Assembly: GCA_958510875.1 (NCBI GenBank)
Contig: OY294072.1
Location: 3,224,001 to 3,288,000 of the forward strand
Source: Endomychus coccineus
Lineage: Eukaryota; Arthropoda; Insecta; Coleoptera; Endomychidae
Direction: 5' to 3'
DNA: 64,000 bases
Shown here in pieces: positions 1 to 13,115 of the stretch. Positions within the stretch are counted from its first letter, which is position 1; the number at the start of each line of letters is the position of its first letter. Position numbers and translations under genes: made by a program. The notes below the pieces were generated by a model, which was given only the letters and a program-made list of their open reading frames with translations, had not been told where the DNA came from and searched no databases.

Positions 1-1119
1 CTCCTGAATCTGAAGAGGTCATATCTTCAGTTTTCGAAATAAGCGCGACAAAGTACGAAGCGAACGAGTCGCCGATCTAGAACGTCACAGTGGGTATACT
101 AAAATCGTTATTAGAACAGCTATCGAGATGAACAATTAGTCGGGATGTTCAGAAACATATTTCAAATTCAAATCCGGAACTAAAAATGATTTCGAAATCT
201 CCTTGGCTGAACGCATAAACTCCTGAATCTGAAAATGTCATATCGTCAGTTTTTGAGATAAACTCGACAATATACGGAGCGAATGAATCGTCGATCTAGA
301 CGTTTACATTGGGTATACTGAAATCGTTATAAGAACAGCTAATCACATAAATTATGGGTCGGGATGCTCAGAAAAATGTTTCAAATATGAATCCGGGACA
401 ATAAATTATTTCAGAATTCTCTTGGGTGAACGCGTAGACTTCTGGATCCGAAAATGTCATATCTTCAGTTTCCGATATAAACGCGACAATGTACGAAGCG
501 AATGAATCGTCGATCTAGACGTTTTTATTGGGTATACTAAAATCGTTATGAGAACAGCTATTGACATGAACTATGGGTCGGGACGTTCAGAAGTATGTTT
601 TGAATTTGAATCTGGAACTAAAATGATTTTAGAATCCTCTTGGCTGAACGCGTACACTCCTGCATCTGGAGATGTCATATCGTTAGTTTTCGAGATTAAC
701 GCGACATTTCACGAAGCGAACGAGTCGTCGGTCTAGACGTTCATATTGAGAATAATAAAATCGTTATCAGATCAGCTATCGACGTGAACTATAGGTCTGG
801 ATGTTGAGAAATATGATTTAAATTTGAAACTGATTTTAGAATCCCATTGGCTGAACGCGTTCACTCCTGGATTTGAAGATGTTGTATATTCAGTTTTCGA
901 TATAAACGCGACAATGTACGAAGCGAATGAATCGTCGATCTAGACGTTCACATTGGCTATACCAAAATCATTAAAAGAACAGCTATTGACATGAACTATG
1001 GTTCAAAATTCTCAGAAAAATTTTTCAAATTTGAATCCTGGACGAGGAATTTTTTTAGAATTCTCTTGGCTAAACACGTACACTCATGGATCTGAATATG
1101 TCATATCTTCAGTTTTCGA

Positions 1120-4100
1120 GATGAACGCGACAATGTACGAAGCAAATGAATCATCGATCTAGACGTTTACATTGGGTATACTGAAATCGTTTTAAGAACA
1201 GCTATTGACATGAACTATGTGTCGGGATGTTCAGAAATATGTTTTAAATTTGAATCCGGGACTAAGAATGATTTCAGAATCCTCTTGGCTAAACGCGTAC
1301 ACTCCTGGATCTGGAGATGTCATAAGTTCAGTTTTCAATATAAACGCGAAAATGTACGGAGCGAATGAATCGTTGATCTGGACGTTTACATTGGGTATAC
1401 TAAAATCGTTATAAGAAAAGCTATTGACATGAACTATGGGTCGTGATGTTTAGAAAATTGTTCCAAATATGAATCCGGGACAAAAAATGATTTCAGAATT
1501 CTCTTGGGTGAACGCGTAGACTCCTGGATCTGAAGATGTCATATCTTCAGTTTTTGAGATGAACGCGACAATATACGAGGCGAATGAATCGTCGATCTAG
1601 ACGTTCACATTGGGTATACTAAAATCGTTATAAGAACAGCTATTGACATGAACTGAGGGTCGAGATAATCAGAAATATGTTTTAAATTTGAATCCGGGAC
1701 TAAAACTGATTTTAGAATAGTTTCGGGTGAACGCGTACACTCCTGAAACTGAAGATGTCATATCTTCGATTCCCGAGATGAACTCAACAATGTACGAGGT
1801 GAATGAATCGTGGATCTAGACGTTTACATTGGGTATACTAAAATCGTTATAAGAACAGCTAATGTCATAAATTATGGGTTGGGATGCTCAGATATATGTT
1901 TCAAATTTGAATCCGTGACTTAAATCGACTTTAGAATTCTCCTGGCTAAACGCGTACACTCATGGATCTGAAGATGTCATATCTTCAGTTTTCGAGATTA
2001 CCGCGACAATGTACGAAGCGAATAAATCGTCGATCTAGACGTTCACATTGAGTTCACTAAAATCGTTATAAAAACAGCTAATGACATAAATTATGGGTCA
2101 GGATGCTCAGAAATATGTTTCAAATCTGAATCCGTTACTTAAATCGATTTTAGAATTCACTTGGCTAAACGCGTACACTCCTGTATCTGAAGATGTCATA
2201 TCTTCAGTTTTCGAGATAAACGCGACAATGCACGGAGCGAATGAATCGTCGATCTAGATGTTTTTATTGGGTATACTGAAATCGTCATAAGAACAGCTAT
2301 CGACATGAACCATGGGTCGGGATGTTCAAAAATTAGTTTTGAATTCAAATCCGGGACTAAGAACCATTTTAATATTCCTCTTGGCTGAACGCGTACACTC
2401 CTGGATCTGAAGATGTCATACCTTCAGTTTTCGATATTAACGCAACGATGTACGAAGCGAACGAATCGTCGATCTAGACTTTCACATTGGGTAAGCAAAA
2501 TTGTTATTAGAATAGCTATTGACATGGACTACAGGTCGGGATGTTCAGATATATGTTTTAAATTTGAATCCGGAATTAAAAATGATTTCAGAATCCTCTT
2601 GGCTAAACGCGTAGACTCCTGGATCTGGAGATGTCATAACTTCAGTTTCAAAGATAAACGCGACAAAGTACGAAGCGAATGAATCGTCGATCTGGACGTT
2701 CACATTGGGTATATTGAAATCGTTATAAGAACAGCTATTGACATGAACTATGGGTCGTTATGTTTAGAAAAATGTTTCAAATATGAATCCGGGACAAAAA
2801 AATGATTTCAGAATTCTCTTGGGTGAACGCGTAGACTCCTGGATCTGAAGATGTCATATCTTCAGTTTTCGAGATAAATGCGACAATATACGAGGCGAAT
2901 TAATCGACGATCTAGATGTTCACATTGGGTATACTAAAATTGTTATAAGAACAGCTATTGACATGAATTATTGGTCGGGATAATCAGAAATATGTTTTAA
3001 ATTTGAATCCGAGACTAAAACTAATTCTAAAATCTTTTTGGATGGACGCGTACACTCCTGAAACTGAAGATGTCATATCTTCGGTTTCCGAGATGAACTC
3101 GACAATGTACGAGGCGAATGAATCGTCGATTCATTTGGTATACTGAAATCGTTATAAGAATAGCTAATGACATAAACTATGGGTCGAGATGTTCAGAAGT
3201 ATGTTTCAAATTTGAATCCGGGGTTTCAAATTGACTTCAGAATCCTCTTGGCTAAGCGCGTACACTTCTGAATCTGAAGATGTCATATCTCCAGTTTTTG
3301 AGATGAACGCGACAATGTACGAAGCAAATGAATCATCGATCTAGACGTTTACATTGGGTATACTGAAATCGTTTTAAGAACAGCTATTGACATGAACTAT
3401 GTGTCGGGATGTTCAGAAATATGTTTTAAATTTGAATCCGGGACTAAGAATGATTTCAGAATCCTCTTGGCTAAACGCGTACACTCCTGGATCTGGAGAT
3501 GTCATAACTTCAGTTTTCAATATAAACGCGAAAATGTACGGAGCGAATGAATCGTTGATCTGGACGTTTACATTGGGTATACTAAATTCGTTATAAGAAA
3601 AGCTATTGACATGAACTATGGGTCGTGATGTTTAGAAAATTGTTTCAAATATGAATCCGGGACAAAAAATGATTTCAGAATTCTCTTGGGTGAACGCGTA
3701 GACTCCTGGATCTGAAGATGTCATATCTTCAGTTTTTGAGATGAACGCGACAATATACGAGGCGAATGAATCGTCGATCTAGACGTTCACATTGGGTATA
3801 CTAAAATCGTTATAAGAACAGCTATTGACATGAACTGAGGGTCGAGATAATCAGAAATATGTTTTAAATTTGAATCCGGGACTAAAACAGATTTTAGAAT
3901 AGTTTCGGGTGAACGCGTACACTCCTGAAACTGAAGATGTCATATCTTCGATTCCCGAGATGAACTCAACAATGTACGAGGTGAATGAATCGTGGATCTA
4001 GACGTTTACATTGGGTATACTAAAATCGTTATAAGAACAGCTAATGTCATAAATTATGGGTTGGGATGCTCAGATATATGTTTCAAATTTGAATCCGTGA

Positions 4101-6138
4101 CTTAAATCGACTTTAGAATTCTCCTGGCTAAACGCGTACACTCATGGATCTGAAGATGTCATATCTTCAGTTTCCGAGATTACCGCGACAATGTACGAAG
4201 CGAATAAATCGTCGATCTAGACGTTCACATTGAGTTCACTAAAATCGTTATGAAAACAGCTAATGACATAAATTATGGGTCAGGATGCTCAGAAATATGT
4301 TTCAAATCTGAATCCGTTACTTAAATCGATTTTAGAATTCACTTGGCTAAACGCGTACACTCCTGTATCTGAAGATGTCATATCTTCAGTTTTCGAGATA
4401 AACGCGACAATGCACGGAGCGAATGAATCGTCGATCTAGATGTTTTTATTGGGAATACTGAAATCGTCATAAGAACAGCTATCGACATGAACTATGGGTC
4501 GGGATGTTCAAAAATTAGTTTTGAATTCAAATCCGGGACTAAGAACCATTTTAGAATCCTCTTGGCTGAACGCGTACACTCCTGGATCTGAAGATGTCAT
4601 ACCTTCAGTTTTCGAGATTAACGCAACGATGTACAAAGTGGACGAATCGTCGATCCAGATGCTTACATTGGGAATACTCAAATCGTTGTTAGAACAGTCA
4701 TCGACATGAACCATGGGTCGGGATATTCAGAAATATGTTTTGAATTTGAATCCAGAACGAAATACGATTTTAAAGTCCTCGTAGCTGTACGAGTACACTC
4801 CCGAATCTGAAGAAGTCATATCTTCAGTTTTCGAGATTAATGCGACAAGGTACGAAGCGAGTGTATCGTCGATCTAGACATTTACATTGGGTATACTACA
4901 ATCGTTATTAGAACAGCTATCGAGATGAAATATGGGTCGGGATGTTCAGAAATATGTTTTGATTTTGAATCCGGGATTAAAAATGATTCTAGAATTCTCT
5001 TGACTAAACGCGTATACTCCTGGTTCTGGTGATGTCATATCTTCAGTTTTCGAGATGAACGAGACAATGTACGGATCGAACGAATCGTCGATCTAGACAT
5101 TCACATTGGGGATACTCAAATCATCATTGGAACAGCCATCGACATGACCTATTGGTCGGGATATTAGGAAATATGTTTTAAATTTGGATCCGGGACTGAT
5201 TATGATTCTAGAATCCACGTAGCTGTACGCATGCACTCCTTAATCTGAAGATGACATATTTTCAGTTTTCGAGAGAAACGCGACAATGTACGAAGGGAAC
5301 GAATCGTCGATCTAGACTTTCACATTGGGTAAGCAAAATTGTTATTAGAATAGCTATTGACATGGACTACAGGTCGGGATGTTCAGAAATATGTTTTAAA
5401 TTTGAATCCGGAATTGAAAATGATTTCAGAATCCTCTTGGCTAAACGCGTAGACTCCTGGATCTGGAGATGTCATAACTTCAGTTTCAAAGATAAACGCG
5501 ACAATGTACGGAGCGAATGAATCGTCGATCTGGACGTTCACATTGGGTATATTGAAATCGTTATAAGAACAGCTATTGACATGAACTATGGGTCGTTATG
5601 TTTAGAAAAATATTTCAAATATGAATCCGGGACAAAAAAATGATTTCAGAATTCTCTTGGGTGAACGCGTAGACTCCTGGATCTGAAGATGTCATATCTT
5701 CAGTTTTCGAGATAAATGCGACAATATACGAGGCGAATTAATCGACGATCTAGATGTTCACATTGGGTATACTAAAATTGTTATAAGAACAGCTATTGAC
5801 ATGAACTATTGGTCGGGATAATCAGAAATATGTTTTAAATTTGAATCCGAGACTAAAACTAATTCTAAAATCTTTTTGGATGGACGCGTACACTCCTGAA
5901 ACTGAAGATGTCATATCTTCGGTTTCCCATATGAACTCGACAATGTACGAGGCGAATGAATCGTCGATTCATTTGGTATACTGAAATCGTTATAAGAATA
6001 GCTAATGACATAAACTATGGGTCGAGATGTTCAGAAGTATGTTTCAAATTTGAATCCGGGGTTTCAAATTGACTTCAGAATCCTCTTGGCTAAGCGCGTA
6101 CACTTCTGAATCTGAAGATGTCATATCTCCAGTTTTCC
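1120..6138. repeat. Satellite higher-order duplication, 2182-bp offset (10 monomers) with a 3-monomer insert
   Basis: The stretch from about 1120 to 2455 reappears nearly unchanged at about 3302 to 4637 (offset 2182 bp, ten monomers). The next stretch, about 2455 to 3300, reappears at about 5293 to 6138 (offset 2838 bp). The 656-bp difference equals three monomers, which lie at about 4637 to 5293. The simplest reading is a tandem duplication of a ten-monomer block, after which three monomers were inserted into the second copy. Diagnostic shared errors include GAAGCAAATGAATCATCG and the GTAAGCAAAATTG junction. Confidence 0.85.
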
Positions 6139-9028
6139 TGATAAACGCGACAGAGTACGAAGCGAACGAGTCGCCGATCTAGATGTTTACATTGCGTATA
6201 CTAAAATCTTTATTAGAACAGCCATCGACATGAACAAGAAGTCGTTATGTTCAGAAACATAGTTCAAATTTAAATCCGGAACTAAAAATGATTTTGAAAT
6301 CTCCTTGGCTGAATGCATACACTCCTGAATCTGAAGATGTCATATCTTCAGTTTTCGAGATAAACGCGACAATGCACGGAGCGAATGAATCGTCGATCTA
6401 GATGTTTACATTGGGTATACTAAAATCGTCATGAGAACAGCTACCGACATGAACTATGGGTCGGGATGTTCAAAAATTAGTTTCAAATTCGAATCCGGGA
6501 CTAAGAGTTTTTTTAGAATCCTCTTTGCTGAACGCATACACTCCTGGATCTGAAGATGACATATCTTCAGTTTTCGAGATTAACGCAACGACGTTCGGAG
6601 CTAGAGAATCGTCGATCTAGACATTTACATCGGTTGAACTAAAATCGTTATTAGAACAGCTATCGACATGAAATATGGGTCGGGATGTTCAGAAATATGT
6701 TTTAAATTTGAGTCCGGGATTGAAATGATTCTAGAATTCTCTTGGCCAAACGCGTACATTCCTGGATCTGAAGATGTCATATCTTCAGTTTTCGAGCTGA
6801 ACGAGACAATGTACGAAGCGAACGAATCGTCGATCTGGACATTCACATTAAGTATACTTAAATCGTAGCGAACGAATCGTCGACCTAGACGTTCACATTG
6901 GGGATACTCAAATCGTCATTGGAACAGCTATCGACATGACCTATTGGTCGGGATATTAGGATATATGTTTCAAATTTGAATCCGGGACTCATTATTATTC
7001 TAGAATCCTCGTAGCTGTACGCAGTTTTCGAGATAAACGCGACAATGTACGAAGCGAACGAATCGTCGATCTAGACATTCACATTGGGTATACAAAATCG
7101 TTATTAGAACAGCTATCGACATGAAACATAGGTCGGGATGTTCAGAAATATGTTTTGAATTTGAATCTGGGATTAAAAATGATTTCAGAATACTCTTGGC
7201 TAAAAGCGTACACTCCTGGATATGAAGATGTCATATCTTCAGTTTTTGAGTTAAACGAGACAATGTACGAAGCAAACGAATCGTCGATCTAGACATTCAA
7301 ATTGAGTATACTGAAGTCGTAGCGAACGAATCGTCGAACTAGACGTTCACATTGGGTATACTCAAATCGTCATCAGAACAGCCATCGACATGAACTATTT
7401 AATGGGATATTCAGAAATATGTTTCTGACTTTGAATCCGGGACTAAATATGATTTTAGAATCCTTGTAGCTGAACGCATACACTCCTGAATCTGGAGATG
7501 TCATATCTCCAGTTTTCGAGATAAACGCGACAATGTACGAAGCGAACGAATCGTCGATCTAGACATTTACATTGGGTATACAAAATTGTTATTAGAACAG
7601 CTATTGACATTAACTATGGGTCGAGATGTTCAGAAATATGTTTTAAATTTGAATCGAAGACTAAAAATGATGTCGGAATCCTCTTGGCTAAACGAGTAAA
7701 CTCCTGGATCTGAAGATGTCATATCTTCAGTTTTTGGAATAAACGCGACAATCTACGAAGCGAATTTATCGTCGATCTAAGAGTTTACATTGAGTATACT
7801 AAAATCGTTATAAGAACAGTAATTGACATGGACTATGGGTCGAGATGTTCAGAAATATGTTTCAGATTTGAATCCGAGACTAAAAATGATTTTAAAATAC
7901 TCCTGTCTACACGCGTACACTCCTGGATCTGAAGAAGTCATACCTTCAGTTTCCGAGATAAACGCGACAATGCACGGAGCGAATGAATCGTCGATCTAGA
8001 TGTTTACATTGGGTATACTAAAATCGTCATGAGAACAGCTACCGACATGAACTATGGGTCGGGATGTTCAAAAATTAGTTTTAAATTCGAATCCGGGACC
8101 ACGAGATATTTTAGAATCCTCTTCGCTGAACGCATACACTCCTGGATCTGAAGATGTCATATCTTCAGTTTCCGATATTAACGCAACGATGTACGAAGCG
8201 GACGAGTCGTCGATTCAGTGTTTACATTGGGTCTAGTCAAATTGTTATTAGAACAGTCATCGACATGAACTGTGGGTCGGCATATTCAGAAATATTTTTC
8301 AAATTTGAATCCAGGACAAAATAGGATTTTAGAATCCTCGTAACTGAACGCGTACACTCCTGAATCTGAAGGAGTCATACCTTCAGTTCCCGAGATAAAC
8401 GCAACAATGCACGAAGCGAATGAATCGTTGATCTAGACGTTTACATTGGGTATACTCAAATCGTTATAAGAACAGCTATCGACATGAACTATGGTTCGGG
8501 ATGTTCAGAAATATGTTTTGAATTCGAATCCGGGACTGAAAATGATTTTAGAATCCTCTTGGCTGAACGCGTAGACTCCTGGACCTGAAGATGTCATATC
8601 TCGAGTTTTCGAGATAAACGCCACATTGTACGAAGCGAACGAGTCGTCAATCTGGACGTTTACATTGCGTATACTCAAATCGTTATTAGATCAGCTATCG
8701 GCATGAACTATTAGTCGGGATGTTCTGAAATATGTTTCAAATGTGAATCCGGGACTAAAAATGATTTCAAAATCCTCTTGACTGAACGCGTACACTCCTG
8801 GATCTGAAGATGTCATATCTTCAGTTTTCGAGATAAACGCGACAATTTACAAAGCGAACGAATCGTGGATCTAGACGTTTACATAGGGTATACTAAAATC
8901 GTTGTTAGAACAGCTATCGACATGAACTTTGAATCGGTATGTTCAGAAATATGTTTTAAATTTGAGTCTGGGACTAAAAATGATTTTAGAATTCTCTTGG
9001 CTGAACGCGTACACTCCTGGATCTGAAG

Positions 9029-9033
9029 ATGTC
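9029..9033. repeat. Target-site duplication ATGTC (partner at 14534-14538)
   Basis: The satellite consensus reads GAAG-ATGTC-ATATCTTC. Left of the element it stops after ATGTC, and right of the element it restarts at ATGTC. That is a perfect 5-bp duplication, as expected for BEL/Pao integrase. Confidence 0.95.
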
Positions 9034-9298
9034 TGTTTCTATGTTCTGTTATATATATATTATATATTATTTTCATATGCATTCATAGAACATTATATTA
9101 ATTTTAATCTAGTAGTTGTTATTAGTTGCTAGGAAAATTTGTTGACAATTATATACCTTCACTTTTTCATAATTTTATGTAATCATCGTTCATATCAAAT
9201 TTAGAATAAATCATATAATCTCAAGTTTCAATTGATTATCTCAAAAGCGTTAACAGAATAGTGATTCGATAAGCTTGAACACGAACAACATTCATACA
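9034..9298 (+). repeat. 5' LTR of the BEL/Pao element
   Basis: 265 bp, starts TGTTTCTATGTTC and ends AACATTCATACA. It aligns end to end with the 3' LTR at 14280-14533 with scattered substitutions and short indels in an AT repeat near its start. The divergence between the two LTRs indicates an old insertion. Confidence 0.95.
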
Positions 9299-9316
9299 TG
9301 GTCCTTCGGAGCGGGA
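9299..9316 (+). other. Probable tRNA primer-binding site of the BEL/Pao element
   Basis: TGGTCCTTCGGAGCGGGA begins at the first base after the 5' LTR. It starts with the TGG expected opposite a tRNA CCA end, and similar sequences follow the 5' LTR in other insect BEL elements. I cannot assign the tRNA. Confidence 0.7.
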
Positions 9317-9480
9317 TTTGAGTGCTAATCAAATTTCAAGAAAATTGATTGATAGTGGTCGCAATAACAATTCATTTCCATAAAGTAATCTTCAGGTGAA
9401 TCTTTAATTATTTTCTTGTATATTCACAATTCATTCATTTCAATTGTCTGTATTTGTGCTAGTGGTGTATACAATTCATC

Positions 9481-10610
9481 ATGCAAAATATCAATTCTGA
9501 AAAATCAATAACTAAACTTGTTCAAAGTCGTACAATTTTGAAATCAAGAATAAAGAAATTAAATTCTTTTGTCGATTCAGTTTCTTATTCGTTAATTGAA
9601 TTAAAAGATCGAGTCATTTTGAACCATCTCTGGATCAGTATAATAAAACAGAACTTGAAATTTATAATCGTGATTCTTCAAGAAGCGGATCTTTTTGAAA
9701 CAAATTATTTTAAACTATCAAGTGAGATTAAATCTATTTTAATAGCTTAATCTTCTATCGAAAACAATGTCAGTAACAATCCAGTTATGCAAAGCAAAGC
9801 CATAAGGCTTCCTGAAGTTACTCTGCCACAGTTCAATGGTGGTTATGACAATTGGTTATCTTTTCATGCAACTTTCAAGTCACTGATTCATGAGAATGAA
9901 GTTCAATTGAAAAATTTCATTATTCAAAATCAGCACTAAAGGGTGAAGCAAGCATGGTCCACTACTCTTTGGAAATTTCAAGCGCCAATTACGAGGCTGC
10001 TTGGAATCTTGTATTAAATAGATATGGAGAGAGCATTCATTGGTCAAAAACACATGCAAGGTTTAAGTGATTTTCCAATAATTACTAAAGAGAATTATTC
10101 AGAATTGCGTCAAATGCTTGATGGTCTGGTTAAACATTCCGAAGCATTGCAATTATTGGATCAAAACAATTGAGATACATTAGTTATTTTCTCAATTTCT
10201 CGTAAATTAGACGCATCCACAATGCGATCTTGGAATGAAAATTCATCTCAATTCATTAACCCAAAATAAGAGCATTTCTTTGATTTTTTGTCAGATAATT
10301 GCAAACTATTGAATAAAAGCCACAGTGAAAGGCAAACTTCAAATAAAAGAAATGTTTTTAATTCACATAAAAAATCACTTTCTCTTGTATCTATAAATGA
10401 AGTAAATCATTGTCCCATTTGTAGACAATCACATTTAATCTATTACTGCGATACATTTCTAAAATTAAATGTTGAAGAAAGGATTAAGTCCACCAAATCA
10501 AAGGGCTTGGGTTTAAATCGCATTCGTGCAAATCATACAACAAGCAATAGCAGATACAGCAAATGCAAAAATGTAATAAACAGCACAATTCTTTGTTACA
10601 CATAGAATCG
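9481..10610 (+). pseudogene. BEL/Pao gag remnant
   Basis: The gag portion begins with an ATG at 9481 and an open 89-codon N-terminal segment rich in Lys, Ile and Leu. After the stop near 9750 the reading continues in other frames. At 9785-9960 it includes the BEL gag signature of a Leu-Pro-rich start (LPEVTLPQFNGGYDNWLSF) followed by a KSALKGEAS-like block. A zinc-knuckle-like CPICRQSHLIYYC (Cys-x2-Cys-x4-His-x4-Cys) lies in the 10288-10605 frame. At least three frameshifts or stops break it. In an intact element this would be the capsid/nucleocapsid protein packaging the RNA. Assignment rests on these motifs and on the position between the PBS and the protease. Confidence 0.85.
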
Positions 10611-10614
10611 GTTT

Positions 10615-10880
10615 CAGATCATCAGCCATCTCAATTACCTGTTGGAACTACGGTTCCTATTAGCAATCATAATGAGAATCCTTTTGCATATACTGCAGCA
10701 CTATTATCGACTGCTATAGTTCATGTCCGTGATAAGAGTGGACAATTTCAGAATTGTCGTGTCCTGCTAGATTCTGGTTCACAAACTAACTTCATTACTG
10801 AAGATTGTGTAAAGCGTTTTGGTTTATCCTATAAGAATGTAAATATACCAATAACAGGCATGAATAAATCTAGATGTTAG
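10615..10880 (+). pseudogene. BEL/Pao aspartic protease remnant
   Basis: The frame at 10563-10880 carries VLLDSGSQTNFIT, the DSGS-type active site of retropepsin-like proteases of BEL/Pao elements, about 70 codons in. The frame ends at a stop near 10878 and the pol region resumes in a different frame at about 10897. The protease would process the Gag-Pol polyprotein. The catalytic Asp is still present but the protein is truncated. Confidence 0.88.
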
Positions 10881-10896
10881 CGCAATTGTTAACATA

Positions 10897-12376
10897 TTGA
10901 TCCAGCCGAAATTCAATAAATATCGAAACAATATTAATTGTTTGATTTTGCAAAGTATTACACAAAACTTACCTACTATAACTATTGATAAAAGTTTGTT
11001 CCAAATCCCTAAAAATTTAACTCTAGCAGATCCAGAATTCTACAAATCTGGCGGTATAGACATTTTGATAGGGGTTGAATTATTCTATGATCTTTTATGT
11101 GTTGGTCAAATAAAGTTCAACAAAACACAACCTTGTCTACAAAAAACACATTTCGGTTGGGTAGTGTCTGGAAATATATCAACTAAATATTCATATACAG
11201 CTATTACAGCATGTAATGCAACTTTTCACAATATAAACAATAACATCTCGAAATTTTGGGATTTGGAACACATCACTGAGCATTCGATTCTAACAAAGGA
11301 AGAGAGTGATTGTGAAAGTCATTTCATGAAAATTTTTAGACGTAATTCTAGAGGGAGATTAACGGTTTCATTAACAATTAAGGATAATGTTTCTTTGGGC
11401 GATTCAAAACAGGTGGCTATACAGCGTTTACATTCATTGGAGAAAAAGCTCAATAAGGATTCTTGCACAAAATCAGAATATTCCAGATTTCTGAAGGAAT
11501 ATGAGGCCCTGGGTCACATGTTTCGGGTCACACATAATAATTCATCGGAACCAAATGTTTGTTTTTATTTACCACATCACTTTGTGATAAAGGAAACGAG
11601 CACAACAAGAAAACTCAGAGTAGTTTTCGATGGTTCACAAAATCTGATAATGAGAAATCGTAACCTTTTTTCAATATTAATTAGATTTCGAACTCATGGA
11701 ATAGGTCTCATAAGCGACGTGGAAAAAATGTATTAGGACTTTTACGTTAACGATCTTGTGACAGACGTTAACTCGTTGAGGGAAGCATTAGGATTGCATG
11801 AACAGTTATCAAAGATATTGATTGGCGGCGGGTTTCCACTCAGAAGGTGAGCCTAATCCAGCCGAGGGAACAGATTATCTACATGGTGAGGCTCACCGCA
11901 ATTTTGATTTTGATGAAAATTCAACGTGTAAGACACTCGGAATCAATTGGTCAACGACTACTGCTGAGTTCTTTCATTTATATCAACATACTATCAAAAA
12001 GAAAACTACTAAAAGAACATTGTCAGCAATTGCTCAAATATTTGACCTATTGAGATTGTTTGGACCTGTGATAATAATTGCCAGAATTATCATGCAAAGG
12101 TTATGGTATTCAAATTTAGATTGGGATGAAACGATTCAGATTGACCTACACACCAAATGGCAAAGATATCAATCATATTTGAAATTAATAAATGATGTAC
12201 GCAAACCAAGGTATATTCGTTATTACAGTATTATAGAAATTCATGGTTTCTGTGATGCTAGAGAAAAGGCATATGGAGCATGCATCTATATGCGTTGTTT
12301 TGATGGTACTGACAATTACACATCTAACGTAATTTGTGCAAAATCTAGAGTAGCTCCGATGAAGGCTATTACCTAG
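10897..12376 (+). pseudogene. BEL/Pao reverse transcriptase remnant with internal deletion
   Basis: The frame at 10897-11736 contains the protease-RT linker, with FGWVVSGNIS and then the RT entry motif FYLPHHFVIKETST and KLRVVFDGS. It runs to ISDVEKMY, which is motif A. The next bases read straight into DFYVNDLVTDVNSLREAL, which is motif C (normally YVDD). The palm segment that should separate motifs A and C, with the TSAPFLA-type region, is therefore absent, and one catalytic-box Asp is replaced by Asn. The connection domain (TCKTLGINWS, TKRTLSAIAQIFD) follows in the 11822-12376 frame. That frame ends in the RNase H start GFCDAREKAYGACIY. The enzyme is certainly dead. Confidence 0.9.
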
Positions 12377-13115
12377 GCTGGAGCTTTGTGGATCATCATT
12401 GTTATCTGAACTTATGAATAAAACAATGAGCATTTTGAATGTCCATCCAACAAACGTATTTCCTTCTAGTGATTCGACAATATGTTTAGCATGGATAAAA
12501 TCCAACAGCAAATCATGGAAAACATTCGTTTCAAATCGAATAGGTGAAATTCAGCAGATAACTGAAACAAATAATTGGTATCATGTTTCATCTGAGGATA
12601 ATCCAGCTGACATATTGTCTAGAGGTATATCTACCAGGGATTTTCTAAATTCATCTTTATGGTGGGAAGGTCCTGCCTGGTTTTCAAAAGATGTTTCATA
12701 TTGGCCAGTGCAACCGCAAGTAATTTCAAACTCAGAACTTCCCGAATATAAGGCCATATCCTTTCTAGCTACATCGTTAGAACTAGAATGGGATATATTT
12801 GGTAAATTTTCTATTTTTACAATGCTCATCAGAGTATCAGCGTACTGTATGCGATTTGCTTCAAATTCAAAAAATATTTCCAAACAAACTGGACATTTGA
12901 CAAAATTAGAACTGGACACAGCCAATTTCAGTTTAATAAAATACATTCAGGATAGAATTTTCAAATCAGAATATCATAAATTAGCATTAGGCTACCCTAT
13001 AAATTCGAGGAGTTTAATTTTACCTTCAAATCCATTTTTGGATTCAATCGGAATTATAAAAGAAGGGGGAAGGCTACGAAATGTCACAATCCCTTATTCT
13101 CAAAAACATCCATGA
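12377..13115 (+). pseudogene. BEL/Pao RNase H C-terminal part and integrase N-terminal linker
   Basis: The open frame 12399-13115 (238 codons) encodes the second half of the BEL RNase H: a SDSTICLAWIK block, where the Asp is a metal ligand, then HVSSEDNPADILSRG and the LWWEGPAWF motif typical of the RNase H-integrase junction. Downstream residues up to FLDSIGIIKEGGRLRNVTIPYSQ match the linker ahead of the integrase zinc finger. The frame is shifted relative to the preceding RT frame near 12376, where an in-frame stop follows APMKAIT. Confidence 0.88.

Larger units (their letters stand above)
1..9033. repeat. 219-bp satellite array, block A
   Basis: Tandem monomers of about 219 bp with recurring landmarks in a fixed order: GAACAGCTATTGACATGAAC, GGGATGTTCAGAAATATG, AATTTGAATCCGGGAC, TGGCTGAACGCGTACACTCC, GAAGATGTCATATCTTCAG, TTCGAGATAAACGCGACAAT, GAATCGTCGATCTAGACG and ACATTGGGTATAC. 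Neighbouring copies differ by point changes and small indels. This block uses almost only the monomer type reading TCTTCAG-TTTTCGAG; I did not see the TCTTCAAATTTCGAG type common further right. The block runs off the left edge of the window and is cut at 9033 by the BEL/Pao insertion. I see no gene in it: the short open frames arise because the period is a multiple of three. Confidence 0.97.
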
